From: an uncultured Rhodocyclaceae bacterium
GTDB lineage: Bacteria; Pseudomonadota; Gammaproteobacteria; Burkholderiales; Rhodocyclaceae
Assembly (NCBI GenBank): GCA_907163075.1
Contig: CAJQTY010000001.1
Span: forward strand, 1,302,001-1,366,000
Reading direction: 5' to 3'
Length of the DNA: 64,000 nt
This document shows positions 1 to 9,432 of the stretch, one piece after another. The notes under the pieces were generated by a model. That model did no database searches. It was not told the DNA's origin and was given only the letters and a program-made list of their open reading frames with translations. Position numbers and translations under genes: made by a program. Position 1 is the stretch's first letter, and every line of letters starts with the position of its first letter.

Positions 1-459
1 GCCAAACTCGCCGAATTCGAGGCCACGCACGACGATTACCGCGCGATCATGCTCAAATCGCTGGCCGACCGCCTCGCGGAGGCGTGCGCTGAGTGGCTGC
101 ACGAGCAGGTGCGGCGCGATTACTGGGGCTATGCCGCAGGCGAGTCGCTGGACAAGGCTGCGCTCATCCGCGAGGACTACCGCGGCATCCGCCCCGCTCC
201 GGGTTATCCGGCCTGCCCGGATCACACCGCCAAGGGACCGCTGTTCGACCTGCTCGACGCGCCCGGCAACGCCGGCATGGGCATCACCGAATCGTTCGCC
301 ATGACGCCGGCAGCCGCTGTTTCCGGCTTCTACCTGGCGCATCCGCAGGCGCACTATTTCGCCGTAAGCAAGATCGGTCGCGACCAGCTCGAAGACTGGG
401 CGCAACGCGCCGGCTTCAGCGTTGATGAAGCCGCGCGCTGGCTGGCGCCCTTGCTTTGA
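1..459 (+). CDS. metH: Methionine synthase, cobalamin-dependent, C-terminal end (partial)
   Basis: This is the last 152 codons of a gene entering from the left edge, open from base 1. It matches the C-terminal activation domain of MetH, which binds S-adenosylmethionine for reductive remethylation of oxidised cobalamin. The diagnostic motif [12 protein letters not shown] is present around bases 190-225, followed by the usual ending of the domain ([19 protein letters not shown], then a tryptophan-rich helix). The homocysteine, folate and B12-binding domains lie outside the window. The reading frame ends normally in TGA, so there is no sign of decay. Confidence 0.95.
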   Translation, partial: AKLAEFEATHDDYRAIMLKSLADRLAEACAEWLHEQVRRDYWGYAAGESLDKAALIREDYRGIRPAPGYPACPDHTAKGPLFDLLDAPGNAGMGITESFAMTPAAAVSGFYLAHPQAHYFAVSKIGRDQLEDWAQRAGFSVDEAARWLAPLL

Positions 460-819
460 TGGCTCGCCACGGGCACGCGAAATCCCGGAACGGACGCGGC
501 GCGGGGTTCTATTTCCGCAACATGACCGAACGGCTTCTCTTCGCCGTGCGCGGTAGCATGAGAACGCTTCCCCCGGGAAGGAGGCGAGTCAATATCCGGG
601 CAAAGCAAAAGCGGCAGCACGCGCGTAAGCCAGATAAATTTTTCGCGACCGGCGAAGCGTGCAGCCCCAGCACTAGCCTGGCGCTGTTCGCGCGCCAACT
701 CGGGGTCGCCTGGAAAAACTGGGGTAACGAAGTTCCCGAAACGGTCGGCGAGCACTTCTTCAACCAACGCGAAGCTTGCCGGACCTGCCGGTTTACGTCG
801 TGCCACGAAGTCGTGCGCG
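460..819. other. Intergenic region metH-murB, no recognised gene
   Basis: A stretch of 360 bases between metH and murB. Open frames exist on both strands, but none gives a protein I recognise and none has a convincing ribosome binding site. I looked for a cobalamin riboswitch because of metH and found no B12 box in a sensible position. The murB promoter probably lies here. Confidence 0.5.
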
Positions 820-1863
820 ATGGCAGCGACTGACTCCGGCTGGCCGCTGGCCGGGTTCGATCTGGCCCGGGCCAACACGCTCGCCCTTCCCGGCCATGCG
901 GCGCTGTACGCCGAGATTACGTCGGCGGATCAGCTTGCCCGCTTCGTAAGCGAGCGCTCACCAGGTAGCTTGCGCCGTTTCGTGCTCGGCGGCGGCAGCA
1001 ATCTCGTGCTGAGCGGCGATTTCGACGGCCTCGTGCTGCACATGGCGATCGGCGGGCACGAACTGGCCGGCGAGGACGACGAAGCCTGGTATGTGCGTGC
1101 CGGCGCCGGGGAAAGCTGGCATGATTTTGTTGGCTGGACGCTGACGCAGGGCTGGCCGGGGCTGGAAAACCTGTCGCTGATTCCCGGCACGGTCGGCGCC
1201 GCGCCGATCCAGAACATCGGCGCCTACGGGCTGGAAGTGGCTGAGCGATTTCATTCGCTCACCGCCTGCGACATGGACAGCGGGGAGTTTGTCCGCTTCG
1301 ACCGCGCGGCCTGCCGCTTTGGCTACCGCGACAGCGTGTTCAAGCAGGAAGGCTGGCATCTGGACGGACGTTTCGTGATCACCGACGTCACCTTCCTTTT
1401 ACCCAAGGCCTGGCAGGCACTCGCCGGCTACGCCGAGATCGCTGCCGAACTCGCGGCGCAAAGCATTGCCTCGGCCGACGCCCGCCAGATCGCGGCGGCC
1501 GTCGTCGCCGTACGCAGGCGCAAGCTGCCCGACCCGGCACAAATCCCCAACGCCGGCAGCTTCTTCCACAACCCGGTCGTCGATGTGGCGACGGCAGGCC
1601 GCCTGCGCGCGGCGTATCCCGCCCTGCCATGCTACCCCCAGGCCGACGGACGCTGCAAGCTCGCGGCCGGCTGGCTGATCGAGCAGGCCGGCTGGAAGGG
1701 AAAAGCCCTCGGCCCGGTGAGCATGTACGAAAAGCAGGCCTTGGTCATGATCAACCGCGGCGGTGCCACGGGCGCCGACGTGCGCGCGCTGATGCAGGCC
1801 GTGCAACGCGATGTGATGGACAAGTTCGCCGTCGCGCTGACGCCCGAGCCCATCTTTCTCTGA
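820..1863 (+). CDS. murB: UDP-N-acetylenolpyruvoylglucosamine reductase
   Basis: MurB reduces UDP-GlcNAc-enolpyruvate to UDP-MurNAc with NADPH and FAD, the second committed step of peptidoglycan synthesis in the cytoplasm. The 347-residue length fits the E. coli (type I) form. The FAD-binding segment [18 protein letters not shown] is at about 65-82, [20 protein letters not shown] follows, YRDSVFK is present, and the C-terminal half has [10 protein letters not shown] and the late region around [15 protein letters not shown]. The ATG at 820 gives the expected N-terminus. The gene stands alone, with a convergent hypothetical gene downstream. Confidence 0.95.
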   Translation: MAATDSGWPLAGFDLARANTLALPGHAALYAEITSADQLARFVSERSPGSLRRFVLGGGSNLVLSGDFDGLVLHMAIGGHELAGEDDEAWYVRAGAGESWHDFVGWTLTQGWPGLENLSLIPGTVGAAPIQNIGAYGLEVAERFHSLTACDMDSGEFVRFDRAACRFGYRDSVFKQEGWHLDGRFVITDVTFLLPKAWQALAGYAEIAAELAAQSIASADARQIAAAVVAVRRRKLPDPAQIPNAGSFFHNPVVDVATAGRLRAAYPALPCYPQADGRCKLAAGWLIEQAGWKGKALGPVSMYEKQALVMINRGGATGADVRALMQAVQRDVMDKFAVALTPEPIFL

Positions 1864-1965
1864 GTGGAGACGGGCCGCGAGAGACATCAGGCCGCGCTTC
1901 TGACGATACCTGGCGCGCGCGGCGCAGGGCTACCGGCCGGTTGTGCGGGTGGCTCGGCGCGCCGC

Positions 1966-2802
1966 TTACTCGACCCGCTCGAAACTCACCTGCCCGTACA
2001 TCTCCGGGCAGGTCGTCGCGATCCAGTAGCCGGCTTCCGATTCGGCGCGCTCCCAAGTCGTGGCACGTAGCGGGACGCTCTGCAGGCGGCCGTCCTCGTG
2101 CAGCCATTCAAGCGTGTAGCTGCTGAAGCCGCCGCGTTCCTGCCGGCGAATCTGGCGTATCCAGCGCGGCGCTTCGCGGCGCAAACTCGCGAGCATGGGG
2201 TCGAGGTGCAGTCGGAACAGCGGCCCCTTGCGGCGATGCTGAACGACGTAATCCTGATCCCTGGCGACTTCCTGAACGACGTGCCAGTCCGGACACGATT
2301 CGATGATGGCGGTGGCGACGCTGCCGTCTTCATTGAGGACAATTTCAGCCGCGACGATGTGGGTTTCTTCCCGGCTGTCGACGAGGTCATGCCAGGGCAG
2401 CCCGTTCCGTGTCGGCGGCGGGAAGGGAAGCGGTCGCTTGCCCTCGCGGATGCGCGCAAAAAGCGCCGATTTGAGGACATCCTCCAGTTCGATCTGGGGA
2501 AAGGCCGAGCGCGGTTGCGAAGGAAAACTGCCGGCGCCCATGTAGCCCACGTTCCACATTGTTTTCAGCCACTCGGCGGCATCCAGGGTGACCTGCGCAA
2601 GCTGCGCCTCGGAACCGGTGCCGGGAGCACCAGCATCACCGGAATCGGCCGCCGCGGACATCAATTCGGCCTCGTGCATGCGCGCGCGCAGGCATTCCTG
2701 AAACAGGGCGTTGACCCACTTTGCGTCGGCGGCTGGAAGCTGGTCGATGCGCTCGACGAAGTTCATCAGTTCGTCGGCATCGAGCGGAACGTCGTCATTC
2801 AT
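1966..2802 (-). CDS. Hypothetical protein, 278 aa
   Basis: A full-length minus-strand frame between two convincing genes, convergent with murB and divergent from the pteridine reductase. I do not recognise the family. The protein is acidic at the N-terminus (MNDDVPLDADELMNFVERI), has no signal peptide or membrane segment, and has a tryptophan- and arginine-rich C-terminal half (RREAPRWIRQIRRQERGGF). Codon use looks native. It is called from its length, position and amino-acid composition, with no functional assignment. Confidence 0.7.
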   Translation of the reverse strand: MNDDVPLDADELMNFVERIDQLPAADAKWVNALFQECLRARMHEAELMSAAADSGDAGAPGTGSEAQLAQVTLDAAEWLKTMWNVGYMGAGSFPSQPRSAFPQIELEDVLKSALFARIREGKRPLPFPPPTRNGLPWHDLVDSREETHIVAAEIVLNEDGSVATAIIESCPDWHVVQEVARDQDYVVQHRRKGPLFRLHLDPMLASLRREAPRWIRQIRRQERGGFSSYTLEWLHEDGRLQSVPLRATTWERAESEAGYWIATTCPEMYGQVSFERVE

Positions 2803-2943
2803 GGCGGGTTTCCTGACGCCAATGCGGAGTTCCAGTCTACCGTTAACTGACGGCTCCGAAAAGCCGCATTACTCGGCGCCTGCTCGGGAAATCCGTTAAA
2901 ATCCATGTCCTTGTGTTGCTCAGTGAAAACTCTGGAGTCGGGT

Positions 2944-3681
2944 GTGATCGGTAAAACGGTTTTGGTCACCGGTGCGGCCAAACGGGTCGGTCGTTCGATC
3001 GCGCGCGAACTGCATGCGGCGGGCGCCAACATCGTGGTGCATTACCGCAGCGCGCACGCCGACGCCATGGCGATGGCCGCCGAACTGAATGCGCAGCGCC
3101 CCGATTCGGCGTTCTGCCTGCAGGCCGACCTGCTCGACATCGGCGCCTTGTCCCGGCTGGTGGCGAATAGCGTGGCGCATTTCGGCCGGCTGGATGCGCT
3201 GGTCAACAATGCATCGACTTTCTTCGCCACCCCGCTGGGAGAAATTGACCTCGCCGACTGGGACGATCTGATGGGCAGCAATCTCAAGGCGCCGCTTTTT
3301 CTGACGCAGGCGGCGGCGCCGCACCTGAAGGCAAGGCATGGCGTGGTAGTCAATATCACCGACATCCACGCCGAGCGCCCACTCGCCGGTTACCCGCTGT
3401 ACTGCGCGGCGAAGGCCGGGCTGCTCGGGTTGACGCGGGCGCTGGCGATCGAACTGGCGCCCGAGGTGCGGGTCAACGCGGTGGCGCCGGGGCCGATCCT
3501 GTGGCCCGACGACAGCGCTTTCGACAGCGCTGAGCGCGCACGGATCGTCGAGCACACGCTGCTGAAACACGCCGGCAGCCCGCTCGATGTCGCCCGCACC
3601 GTGCGTTTCCTGATCGATGACGCGAGCTACGTGACCGGGCAGGTGATCAATGTCGATGGTGGGCGTAGCGCTCACCTGTAG
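2944..3681 (+). CDS. Pteridine reductase (short-chain dehydrogenase)
   Basis: An SDR enzyme expected to reduce dihydropterins or dihydrofolate with NADPH. The cofactor motif TGAAKRVGR carries the arginine typical of pteridine reductases instead of the usual TGxxxGIG. LVNNAS is also characteristic, and the catalytic Tyr-x3-Lys appears as YCAAK. The C-terminus ends in the SDR pattern ASYVTGQVINVDGG. I prefer the GTG at 2944 because GGAG sits six bases before it. An in-frame ATG at 2905 would add 13 residues but lacks a good ribosome binding site. ttcA follows after about 36 bases. Confidence 0.85.
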   Translation: MIGKTVLVTGAAKRVGRSIARELHAAGANIVVHYRSAHADAMAMAAELNAQRPDSAFCLQADLLDIGALSRLVANSVAHFGRLDALVNNASTFFATPLGEIDLADWDDLMGSNLKAPLFLTQAAAPHLKARHGVVVNITDIHAERPLAGYPLYCAAKAGLLGLTRALAIELAPEVRVNAVAPGPILWPDDSAFDSAERARIVEHTLLKHAGSPLDVARTVRFLIDDASYVTGQVINVDGGRSAHL

Positions 3682-3694
3682 TCGTTTAACCCAG

Positions 3695-3718
3695 CTCAAA
3701 CGCTCGATAGCGTTTGAG
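3695..3718. promoter_or_regulatory. Perfect hairpin at the ttcA start codon
   Basis: A 10-bp inverted repeat, CTCAAACGCT and AGCGTTTGAG, encloses a CGAT loop. The last G of the right arm is the first base of the GTG at 3718. There is no U-tract. It may be a weak terminator of the upstream gene or a fold that masks translation initiation of ttcA. Confidence 0.6.
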
Positions 3719-4626
3719 TGCCGGTGGAAAATTCTGTGGATAATTCAAAAAACCTTCAGCGCCTGAAAAAGCGCCTCGAGAGTAACGTTGGCAAGGCGAT
3801 TGCCGATTACAACATGATCGAGAACGGCGACACCGTGCTCGTCTGCATTTCCGGCGGCAAAGACTCGTACGCCATGCTGTCGACGCTGATGGCGCTGCGC
3901 GAACGGGCGCCGGTCGATTTTCGCCTGATCGCGATGAACCTTGACCAAAAGCAGCCGGGCTTCCCCGCCGACGTGCTGCCGAAATACCTGTCCAGGCTGG
4001 AGATCGAATACCGCATCGTCGAGCAGGACACCTATTCAATCGTCAAGGAGAAAATTCCCGAAGGCAAGACGACGTGTTCGCTGTGTTCCCGCCTGCGCCG
4101 CGGTGTCATCTATCGCACCGCCAAGGAACTCGGCGCCAACAAGATCGCGCTCGGGCATCATCGCGACGATATCGTGCACACCCTCTTCCTCAACCTGCTG
4201 TTCGGCGGCAAGCTCAAGGCCATGCCGCCCAAACTGGTCACCGACGATGGCGCGCATGTCGTCATCCGCCCCTTGGCGTATTGCAGCGAGAGCGACATCG
4301 CCCGTTTTGCGCGCGCCATGGAGTACCCGATCATCCCGTGCAATCTGTGCGGTTCGCAGAACAACCTGCAGCGCCAGAAGATTCGCGAGATGATGGCCGA
4401 CTGGGATCGCCGCTACCCGGGACGTACCGAATCGGTGTTTTCCGCGTTGCAGAACATCGTACCGTCGCACCTCGCCGATAACGCGCTGTTCGACTTCAAG
4501 GGTCTGCATGTCGGTGGCGCCGAACTGGCCGAACTGGATGGCGGCGATACGGTATTCGACGCTCCGCAGTTCGGGCCCGAGCTGGCCTTTCCTGCAGCCC
4601 TGAACCTGCGCGCGCCCAGTGCTTAA
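3718..4626 (+). CDS. ttcA: tRNA 2-thiocytidine(32) biosynthesis protein
   Basis: TtcA thiolates cytidine 32 of certain tRNAs using ATP and a [4Fe-4S] cluster. The PP-loop ATPase motif [10 protein letters not shown] is at about 44-53, and the two cluster-binding CxxC motifs are visible as [10 protein letters not shown] and CNLCGSQ. The length of about 302 residues is normal. The start is uncertain: GTG codons occur at 3718, 3724 and 3736. The last has the best spaced purine-rich site (GGTGGA), while the first overlaps a perfect hairpin. The family assignment is firm. Confidence 0.93.
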   Translation: MPVENSVDNSKNLQRLKKRLESNVGKAIADYNMIENGDTVLVCISGGKDSYAMLSTLMALRERAPVDFRLIAMNLDQKQPGFPADVLPKYLSRLEIEYRIVEQDTYSIVKEKIPEGKTTCSLCSRLRRGVIYRTAKELGANKIALGHHRDDIVHTLFLNLLFGGKLKAMPPKLVTDDGAHVVIRPLAYCSESDIARFARAMEYPIIPCNLCGSQNNLQRQKIREMMADWDRRYPGRTESVFSALQNIVPSHLADNALFDFKGLHVGGAELAELDGGDTVFDAPQFGPELAFPAALNLRAPSA

Positions 4627-4710
4627 AGCGCAAGTTTCGGGCGTTTGCTATGATCAAGAAACCGTCACTGCATCTCGCTTCAACCGGAGTCTTCAGACGC
4701 TCGAATAACC

Positions 4711-5571
4711 ATGAATGATGCCCCGCACTCGCTCTCCGTGTTGTTTGCCACTGTCTCGGGAAACGCGCGGCTGCACGAGAAGCTCGGCGGTGCAGAAACG
4801 CTGCGGGCCGTTGAGCGTTGCCGGAAACGCATGGAACGGGCGATCGACGGTTTTGGCGGACGCATCGTCAAGGCCGCTGGTGACGAGGTGATGGCGGTAT
4901 TCAATTTGGCCGACGAGGCATTTCAGGCTGCCGTCGAAATGCAGCAACGGGTGGCCGACCTGCCGCCGGTCTCCGGGGTGAAGCTGGCCATTCGCATCGG
5001 CTTTTCGCATGGCCCGGTCAGCGAAAGCGCGGACGGGCTGACTGGCGAAACCGTCAAAACGGCGGCGCTGCTGGCCGGGCTGGCCCAACCCGAACAGGTA
5101 CTGACCAGTGTGCAGGCGCGTGGCTTCCTGTCACCGGCAATGCGGCGATCGACGCGTGCGCTCGAAACTTTGGCTGCCAATGGCGCGGTCTATGAACTGG
5201 TCGCCCCCGATGCGTCGGCCCCGGCAGCCAAACTTTCCACGCCGCAGGGCACCCGACTTTGCCTTCGTTATGGCGGCAGGGACGTCAATCTCGACGACGG
5301 CAAGCAAGTCATCCAGATGGGTCGCGATGCGGAAAGCGACGTCGTGATCAACGACCGCCGCGCCTCCCGCAATCACGCGCAAATCGAACGGCGGGGCGAC
5401 CGAATCATGCTGATTGACACGAGCACCAATGGCACCTTTATCACCCTCCCCGGCCAGCCAGAGTTGTTCGTGCGCCACGAGGAGTGTGTTCTGCACGGCA
5501 AGGGGGTAATCAGCTTTGCCGCGTCGGCGTCCAGTCCGGATGCCGATTGTGCGGAATTCGAGCAACTTTGA
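4711..5571 (+). CDS. Degenerate class III nucleotide cyclase domain fused to FHA domain
   Basis: The N-terminal half (about 5-155) aligns with class III adenylate/guanylate cyclases (VLFATVSGNARLHEKLGG, then AAGDEVMAVF). The first metal-binding aspartate, normally in FADISG, is threonine here. The usual GDAVNxAARL segment reads GETVKTAALL, so the transition-state asparagine and arginine are also missing. The second aspartate (GDEV) remains. The C-terminal third is an FHA phosphothreonine-binding domain (MGRDAESDVVI, RASRNHAQIE, DTSTNGTFI). It is therefore probably a signalling scaffold or pseudo-cyclase. The downstream psiF is convergent. Confidence 0.85.
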   Translation: MNDAPHSLSVLFATVSGNARLHEKLGGAETLRAVERCRKRMERAIDGFGGRIVKAAGDEVMAVFNLADEAFQAAVEMQQRVADLPPVSGVKLAIRIGFSHGPVSESADGLTGETVKTAALLAGLAQPEQVLTSVQARGFLSPAMRRSTRALETLAANGAVYELVAPDASAPAAKLSTPQGTRLCLRYGGRDVNLDDGKQVIQMGRDAESDVVINDRRASRNHAQIERRGDRIMLIDTSTNGTFITLPGQPELFVRHEECVLHGKGVISFAASASSPDADCAEFEQL

Positions 5572-5585
5572 TCAGGACTGCGGCC

Positions 5586-5906
5586 TTACTTTTTGTCCGC
5601 CTTGAGGCACTCGCTCATGAAGCTCTTGCGTTCGTCGCCCTTGAGCGCCTTGGTGCCCGCTTCGGCGTTGCACGCTTTCATCTTGTCCTGTTGCGTGGTT
5701 GCCGCCGGTTTTGAACCCAGACACTCACTCATGAACTTCTTGCGCTCATCACCTTTAAGTTCCTGTTTTCCGGCGTCGGCATTGCAGGATTTCATTTTCT
5801 CCTGTTGCGCGAGTTGCGCCGGAGAAGCCGCTTTCTTTTCAGCGTCGGCCGCAAAGGCAGCGCCTGCGGAAAAAACGAGGGCAACGACAGCAATCATGGT
5901 TTTCAT
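5586..5906 (-). CDS. psiF: PsiF-repeat periplasmic protein
   Basis: A 106-residue secreted protein with a clear signal peptide (MKTMIAVVALVFSAGAAFAAD). Two PsiF repeats follow, each of the form QxKMKxCNAxAGxxxLKGDERKxFMSECL. The repeats are similar at DNA level, as expected from an internal duplication. PsiF is phosphate-starvation inducible in E. coli; its function is unknown and regulation here is not visible. The family assignment is secure. Confidence 0.88.
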   Translation of the reverse strand: MKTMIAVVALVFSAGAAFAADAEKKAASPAQLAQQEKMKSCNADAGKQELKGDERKKFMSECLGSKPAATTQQDKMKACNAEAGTKALKGDERKSFMSECLKADKK

Positions 5907-5955
5907 CGGTAACTCCTTGATGTGGTTAAAGATGCGCGCTGATTATATGCTGAAT

Positions 5956-6900
5956 TTAAATGTCGTCGTCAAGTACCGCCTGTTGTTGACGATTGATGAA
6001 TTCGCTCATGCTGTCGATGCCGCGCAATTGCAGGATGCAGTTGCGCACAGCGGCTTCAAGCAGGACGGCGAGGTTGCGTCCGGCCGCCACGTGGAATACC
6101 ACCTTGCGTATCGGGATGCCAAGAATCTCCTGCGACTGTGCATCAAGGGGCAAGCGCGGGGCATCGTCGAGCAGGGCGTTCTTGTGCAGATGAACGATCA
6201 GCTTGAGTTTCATCTTTCGCCGCGCGGCGGTCTCGCCAAAGATGGTGCGGATGTTGAGCAGGCCGAGACCGCGCACCTCAAGGTAGTCGCGCAGCATGCC
6301 GGGACAGCGCCCCTCGATGGTGGTCGGCGCAATGCGCGCCAGTTCGACGACATCGTCGGCGACCAGGCCGTGTCCACGTGAAACAAGTTCGAGCGCCAGT
6401 TCGCTCTTGCCGATGCCCGAATCGCCGGTGATCAGCACACCCATTCCGTACACATCCATCAACACGCCATGCGCCGTTACCGTGTCGGCGAAGCGGCGCG
6501 CAAGGTAGAGGTGCAGCAGGTCGATGACCGCCGAACAGGCCTTTGGCGTGGTAAAGAGAGGGGTTTGCGTGGCTTCGCAGATTTCGCAAGCCCCAGGCGG
6601 AATTTCCAGACCATCGGCGACGATCAGGGCCGGAGGCTTTGCCGCCATCAGATCATCGACTTGCCGGTGCCAGCGCTCGACACCAACACGCTCGGCCCAG
6701 CGCTTTTCGGCCTTGCCAATGACCTGCACACGATGAGCGTAGATGAGGTTCAGGTGACCAACCACATCCGGGCCATACGTCTCCATGTCCTTGAGTTCGA
6801 CTTGCCGCTCGACACCCACCGCGGCAACCCAGTTGAGTTTGAGCTTCTCCACATGGTCTTCGAAAAGCTGGGTAATGCTCAAGGTACGTGTGGTTATCAT
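5956..6900 (-). CDS. hprK: HPr kinase/phosphorylase
   Basis: HprK phosphorylates and dephosphorylates HPr on serine, coupling the nitrogen-type PTS to metabolic state in betaproteobacteria. The Walker A motif GDSGIGKSE lies near residue 155, and the family signature EVRGLGLLNIRTIFG follows about 50 residues later. The start ATG at 6900 (MITTRTLSITQLFEDH) gives 314 residues, the usual length. A longer in-frame extension into ptsN is not credible. It follows ptsN by 16 bases and ends the recA-to-hprK run. Confidence 0.94.
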   Translation of the reverse strand: MITTRTLSITQLFEDHVEKLKLNWVAAVGVERQVELKDMETYGPDVVGHLNLIYAHRVQVIGKAEKRWAERVGVERWHRQVDDLMAAKPPALIVADGLEIPPGACEICEATQTPLFTTPKACSAVIDLLHLYLARRFADTVTAHGVLMDVYGMGVLITGDSGIGKSELALELVSRGHGLVADDVVELARIAPTTIEGRCPGMLRDYLEVRGLGLLNIRTIFGETAARRKMKLKLIVHLHKNALLDDAPRLPLDAQSQEILGIPIRKVVFHVAAGRNLAVLLEAAVRNCILQLRGIDSMSEFINRQQQAVLDDDI

Positions 6901-6916
6901 GCGGACGAACAGCCCC

Positions 6917-7363
6917 TCAGTTGGCGAATATCTGGCAGATCGTATCGGCGCTCTCGGCCTTGCAGAGTGCGTCACGGCAGGTTTGGTCGGAGAATCGTTC
7001 AGCGAGTTCGGAAAGGATTTGCAGATGGAGTTCGGTGGCGTGCTCCGGCACAAGCAAGACGAAAAAGAGAGACACCGGCACGCCATCCGGCGAGTCGAAT
7101 GGAACCGGGGCGGTCAGGCGCAGGAATGCGCCGCTGGCGTGTTTCAGTCCTTTTATGCGGCCGTGCGGAATGGCGATTCCCCGGCCCAAGCCAGTCGAGC
7201 CCAGCTTTTCACGCGCGAACAGGCTGTCGAATACGGTGCTGCGGGCAATGCCCTGGTTATTTTCGAAAAGCAGGCCAACGTGCTCGAAGACGCGTTTTTT
7301 GCTGCTTGCGTCGAGATCGAGAACGATATTCTCCGTGCGTAACAATTGAGTAATCTGGTTCAT
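6917..7363 (-). CDS. ptsN: PTS IIA-like nitrogen-regulatory protein
   Basis: EIIA-Ntr, the terminal phosphoacceptor of the nitrogen PTS. The phosphorylated histidine is in GIAIPHGRIKG, about residue 67. The length of 148 residues is typical. The gene lies between hpf and hprK in the order conserved with rpoN across gamma- and betaproteobacteria. No sugar-specific PTS component is seen nearby, consistent with a purely regulatory role. Confidence 0.94.
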   Translation of the reverse strand: MNQITQLLRTENIVLDLDASSKKRVFEHVGLLFENNQGIARSTVFDSLFAREKLGSTGLGRGIAIPHGRIKGLKHASGAFLRLTAPVPFDSPDGVPVSLFFVLLVPEHATELHLQILSELAERFSDQTCRDALCKAESADTICQIFAN

Positions 7364-7478
7364 TCGGGAGTGCGGACCAAAGCGGCGAACACGGTAATGG
7401 ATAGGGCCAGTGGCGGGGCGGGGGCGGGGTCACGCGGCGGATGCTTCCGGAAAGGGAAAATCCGCCGCGCGCAGCATA

Positions 7479-7802
7479 TTACTCCTGAACCGTATGACTG
7501 ATCTTTTGGCCGCGGTGATGATCCTGAACCTTCTGCTTGTGTTTCTGGATCTGACGATCGAGTTTGTCGACCAGGCTATCCACTGCGGCATAAAGATCCT
7601 CATCAATGGATTCGACAAATATGTCCTTGCCGGACATGTGCACGGTAACTTCCGCCTTCTGCTTCAGTTTGGCCACCGACAAAATCACGCTCACATCAAT
7701 GACGTTATCAAAGTGACGCGTGACGCGCTCAAGCTTTACAGAAACGTAATCATGAATCGCTGGGGTTATCTCAAGGTGATGTCCACTGATTTGCAGGTTC
7801 AT
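7479..7802 (-). CDS. hpf: Ribosome hibernation promoting factor
   Basis: A 107-residue short-form HPF/YfiA protein ([20 protein letters not shown]) that binds the 30S decoding region to form hibernating ribosomes. The ATG at 7802 is preceded by AAGGAG at a good distance. An in-frame upstream extension of 18 codons has no homology and is ignored. Lysine-rich C-terminus. It lies just downstream of rpoN, the conserved position. Confidence 0.94.
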   Translation of the reverse strand: MNLQISGHHLEITPAIHDYVSVKLERVTRHFDNVIDVSVILSVAKLKQKAEVTVHMSGKDIFVESIDEDLYAAVDSLVDKLDRQIQKHKQKVQDHHRGQKISHTVQE

Positions 7803-7939
7803 GGTGTGGCTCCTTATCAAGGTGATAGTCGCGACCGCGACTGTCGAGTCTCCCAACCCCGCTCGTCAGAGCGGTGCCGAGGGTGAGGGTGACGGGAATT
7901 GCTTTCATCTTTTTTGTTTATCGATTATTACAATGCCAG

Positions 7940-9355
7940 TCAGATGGTCTTGCGAAGCTTTACCGGGGGAATATTGAGTGCCTCGCGGTATTTTGCAATT
8001 GTTCGACGCGCGACGACAATTCCCTGCTGCCCAAGGATGTCGGATATCTGGCTATCCGAAAGCGGTTTCTTCGGTTCTTCGGCGCCAATCAACTGTTTGA
8101 TCAGTGCCCGGATGGCCGTTGCCGAACAGGCGCCTCCGGCATCGGTGGCGACGTGGCTGCCAAAAAAATATTTCAGCTCAAAAATTCCGAGAGGCGTGGC
8201 CATGTATTTTTGCGTTGTCACCCTGGATATGGTCGATTCATGCAAGCCCAGGATGTCGGCGATTTCACGCAGCACCAAGGGTCTCATGGCGACTTCGCCG
8301 TGATCAAAAAACTGGCGTTGCCGGTCAACAATAGACTGCGCCACTCTAAGGATTGTGTCAAAGCGTTGCTGAACGTTTTTTATCAGCCAGCGCGCTTCCT
8401 GCAACTGCCCGGCGAGCCCTGAACCGCGCTGCTTGGAGAGAATTTGCGCGTACAGGCTATTGATGCGCAGGCGTGGGAAGGCGTCGGAGTTGACGTTCAC
8501 TGTCCATTGACCGCGAATCTTGCGCACGACAACATCTGGGGTGATGTAGCGCGCATCCAGGGACGCGAATTGCGCGCCGGGCCTGGGATTCAGGCTGCGA
8601 ATGAGGAACTGGGCTTCACGCAGCTGATCGTCGTCACACTCGACGAGTTTCTTGAGTTTGGCGAAATCACGGCCGGCGAGAAGATCGAGGTGATAACGGA
8701 CGATTTTCAGCGCCAGGATCTGTGTGTCGTCAGCCGGCAGCGCCTCCAGTTGCAGGGCGAGGCATTCCTGGGCGTTGCGGGCGCCGACTCCGGTCGGGTC
8801 AAAATACTGCAGATGCTTGAGGGCGATCTGCAATTCTTCCGTTTCGATTTCCAGTTCGGGAGGCAGCGTTTCGGCGAGCTCTTCGAGCGACTGGCTCAGA
8901 TAGCCGTCATCGTCGAGCGCATCGATCAGGCATTGCACCAGCGTGCTGTCGCGATCGGGGATGTTCATCAGCCCGAGTTGCCATGACAGGTGCTCGCGCA
9001 GTGACGTGGTCGCGGCCTGCACATCCTGATGCTCGCCGTCATCATCGTCAAACGACCCGGAGGCGCTGGAATAGCTGCTTTCCTCACCAAGCCAGCTCTC
9101 GTCATCTGCTGATGAAGAAGACCTGTCCGTCTCGGCCTCGTTCCTTTCCTCGGCTTCTGACTTGGTTTCGTTGGTGCTCGGTTGCGACGGGGCGTACTCT
9201 TCCTCCTGACGTTCGAGGAGGGGGTTTTCCTGCAGGTATTTTTCCAGCTCCTGCTCAAGCTCGAGCGTCGACAGTTGCAACAGGCGTATCGACTGCTGCA
9301 ACTGAGGCGTCAGTGCCAAGTGCTGCGAAAGCTTGAGCTGAAGGGATGGTTTCAT
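7940..9355 (-). CDS. rpoN: RNA polymerase sigma-54 factor
   Basis: Sigma-54 of 471 residues. The glutamine- and leucine-rich activator-interacting region I is at the N-terminus ([26 protein letters not shown]). An acidic serine-rich region II follows at about 50-110, then the core-binding domain. The RpoN box [10 protein letters not shown] is near the C-terminus and recognises the -24 promoter element. It lies downstream of lptB and upstream of hpf. All hallmarks are intact. Confidence 0.96.
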   Translation of the reverse strand: MKPSLQLKLSQHLALTPQLQQSIRLLQLSTLELEQELEKYLQENPLLERQEEEYAPSQPSTNETKSEAEERNEAETDRSSSSADDESWLGEESSYSSASGSFDDDDGEHQDVQAATTSLREHLSWQLGLMNIPDRDSTLVQCLIDALDDDGYLSQSLEELAETLPPELEIETEELQIALKHLQYFDPTGVGARNAQECLALQLEALPADDTQILALKIVRYHLDLLAGRDFAKLKKLVECDDDQLREAQFLIRSLNPRPGAQFASLDARYITPDVVVRKIRGQWTVNVNSDAFPRLRINSLYAQILSKQRGSGLAGQLQEARWLIKNVQQRFDTILRVAQSIVDRQRQFFDHGEVAMRPLVLREIADILGLHESTISRVTTQKYMATPLGIFELKYFFGSHVATDAGGACSATAIRALIKQLIGAEEPKKPLSDSQISDILGQQGIVVARRTIAKYREALNIPPVKLRKTI

Positions 9356-9432
9356 TTACCGAGCCTGATCGGCCGCCGGATCAAAGGACGCCGCCCGTTT
9401 CTTCCTGGGTACAGAAAGCGCATGCGGCCGGT

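Noticed and set aside
460-819. Possible cobalamin riboswitch near metH
   Set aside because: The region lies after metH, before murB, and lacks the B12 box and core pairing.
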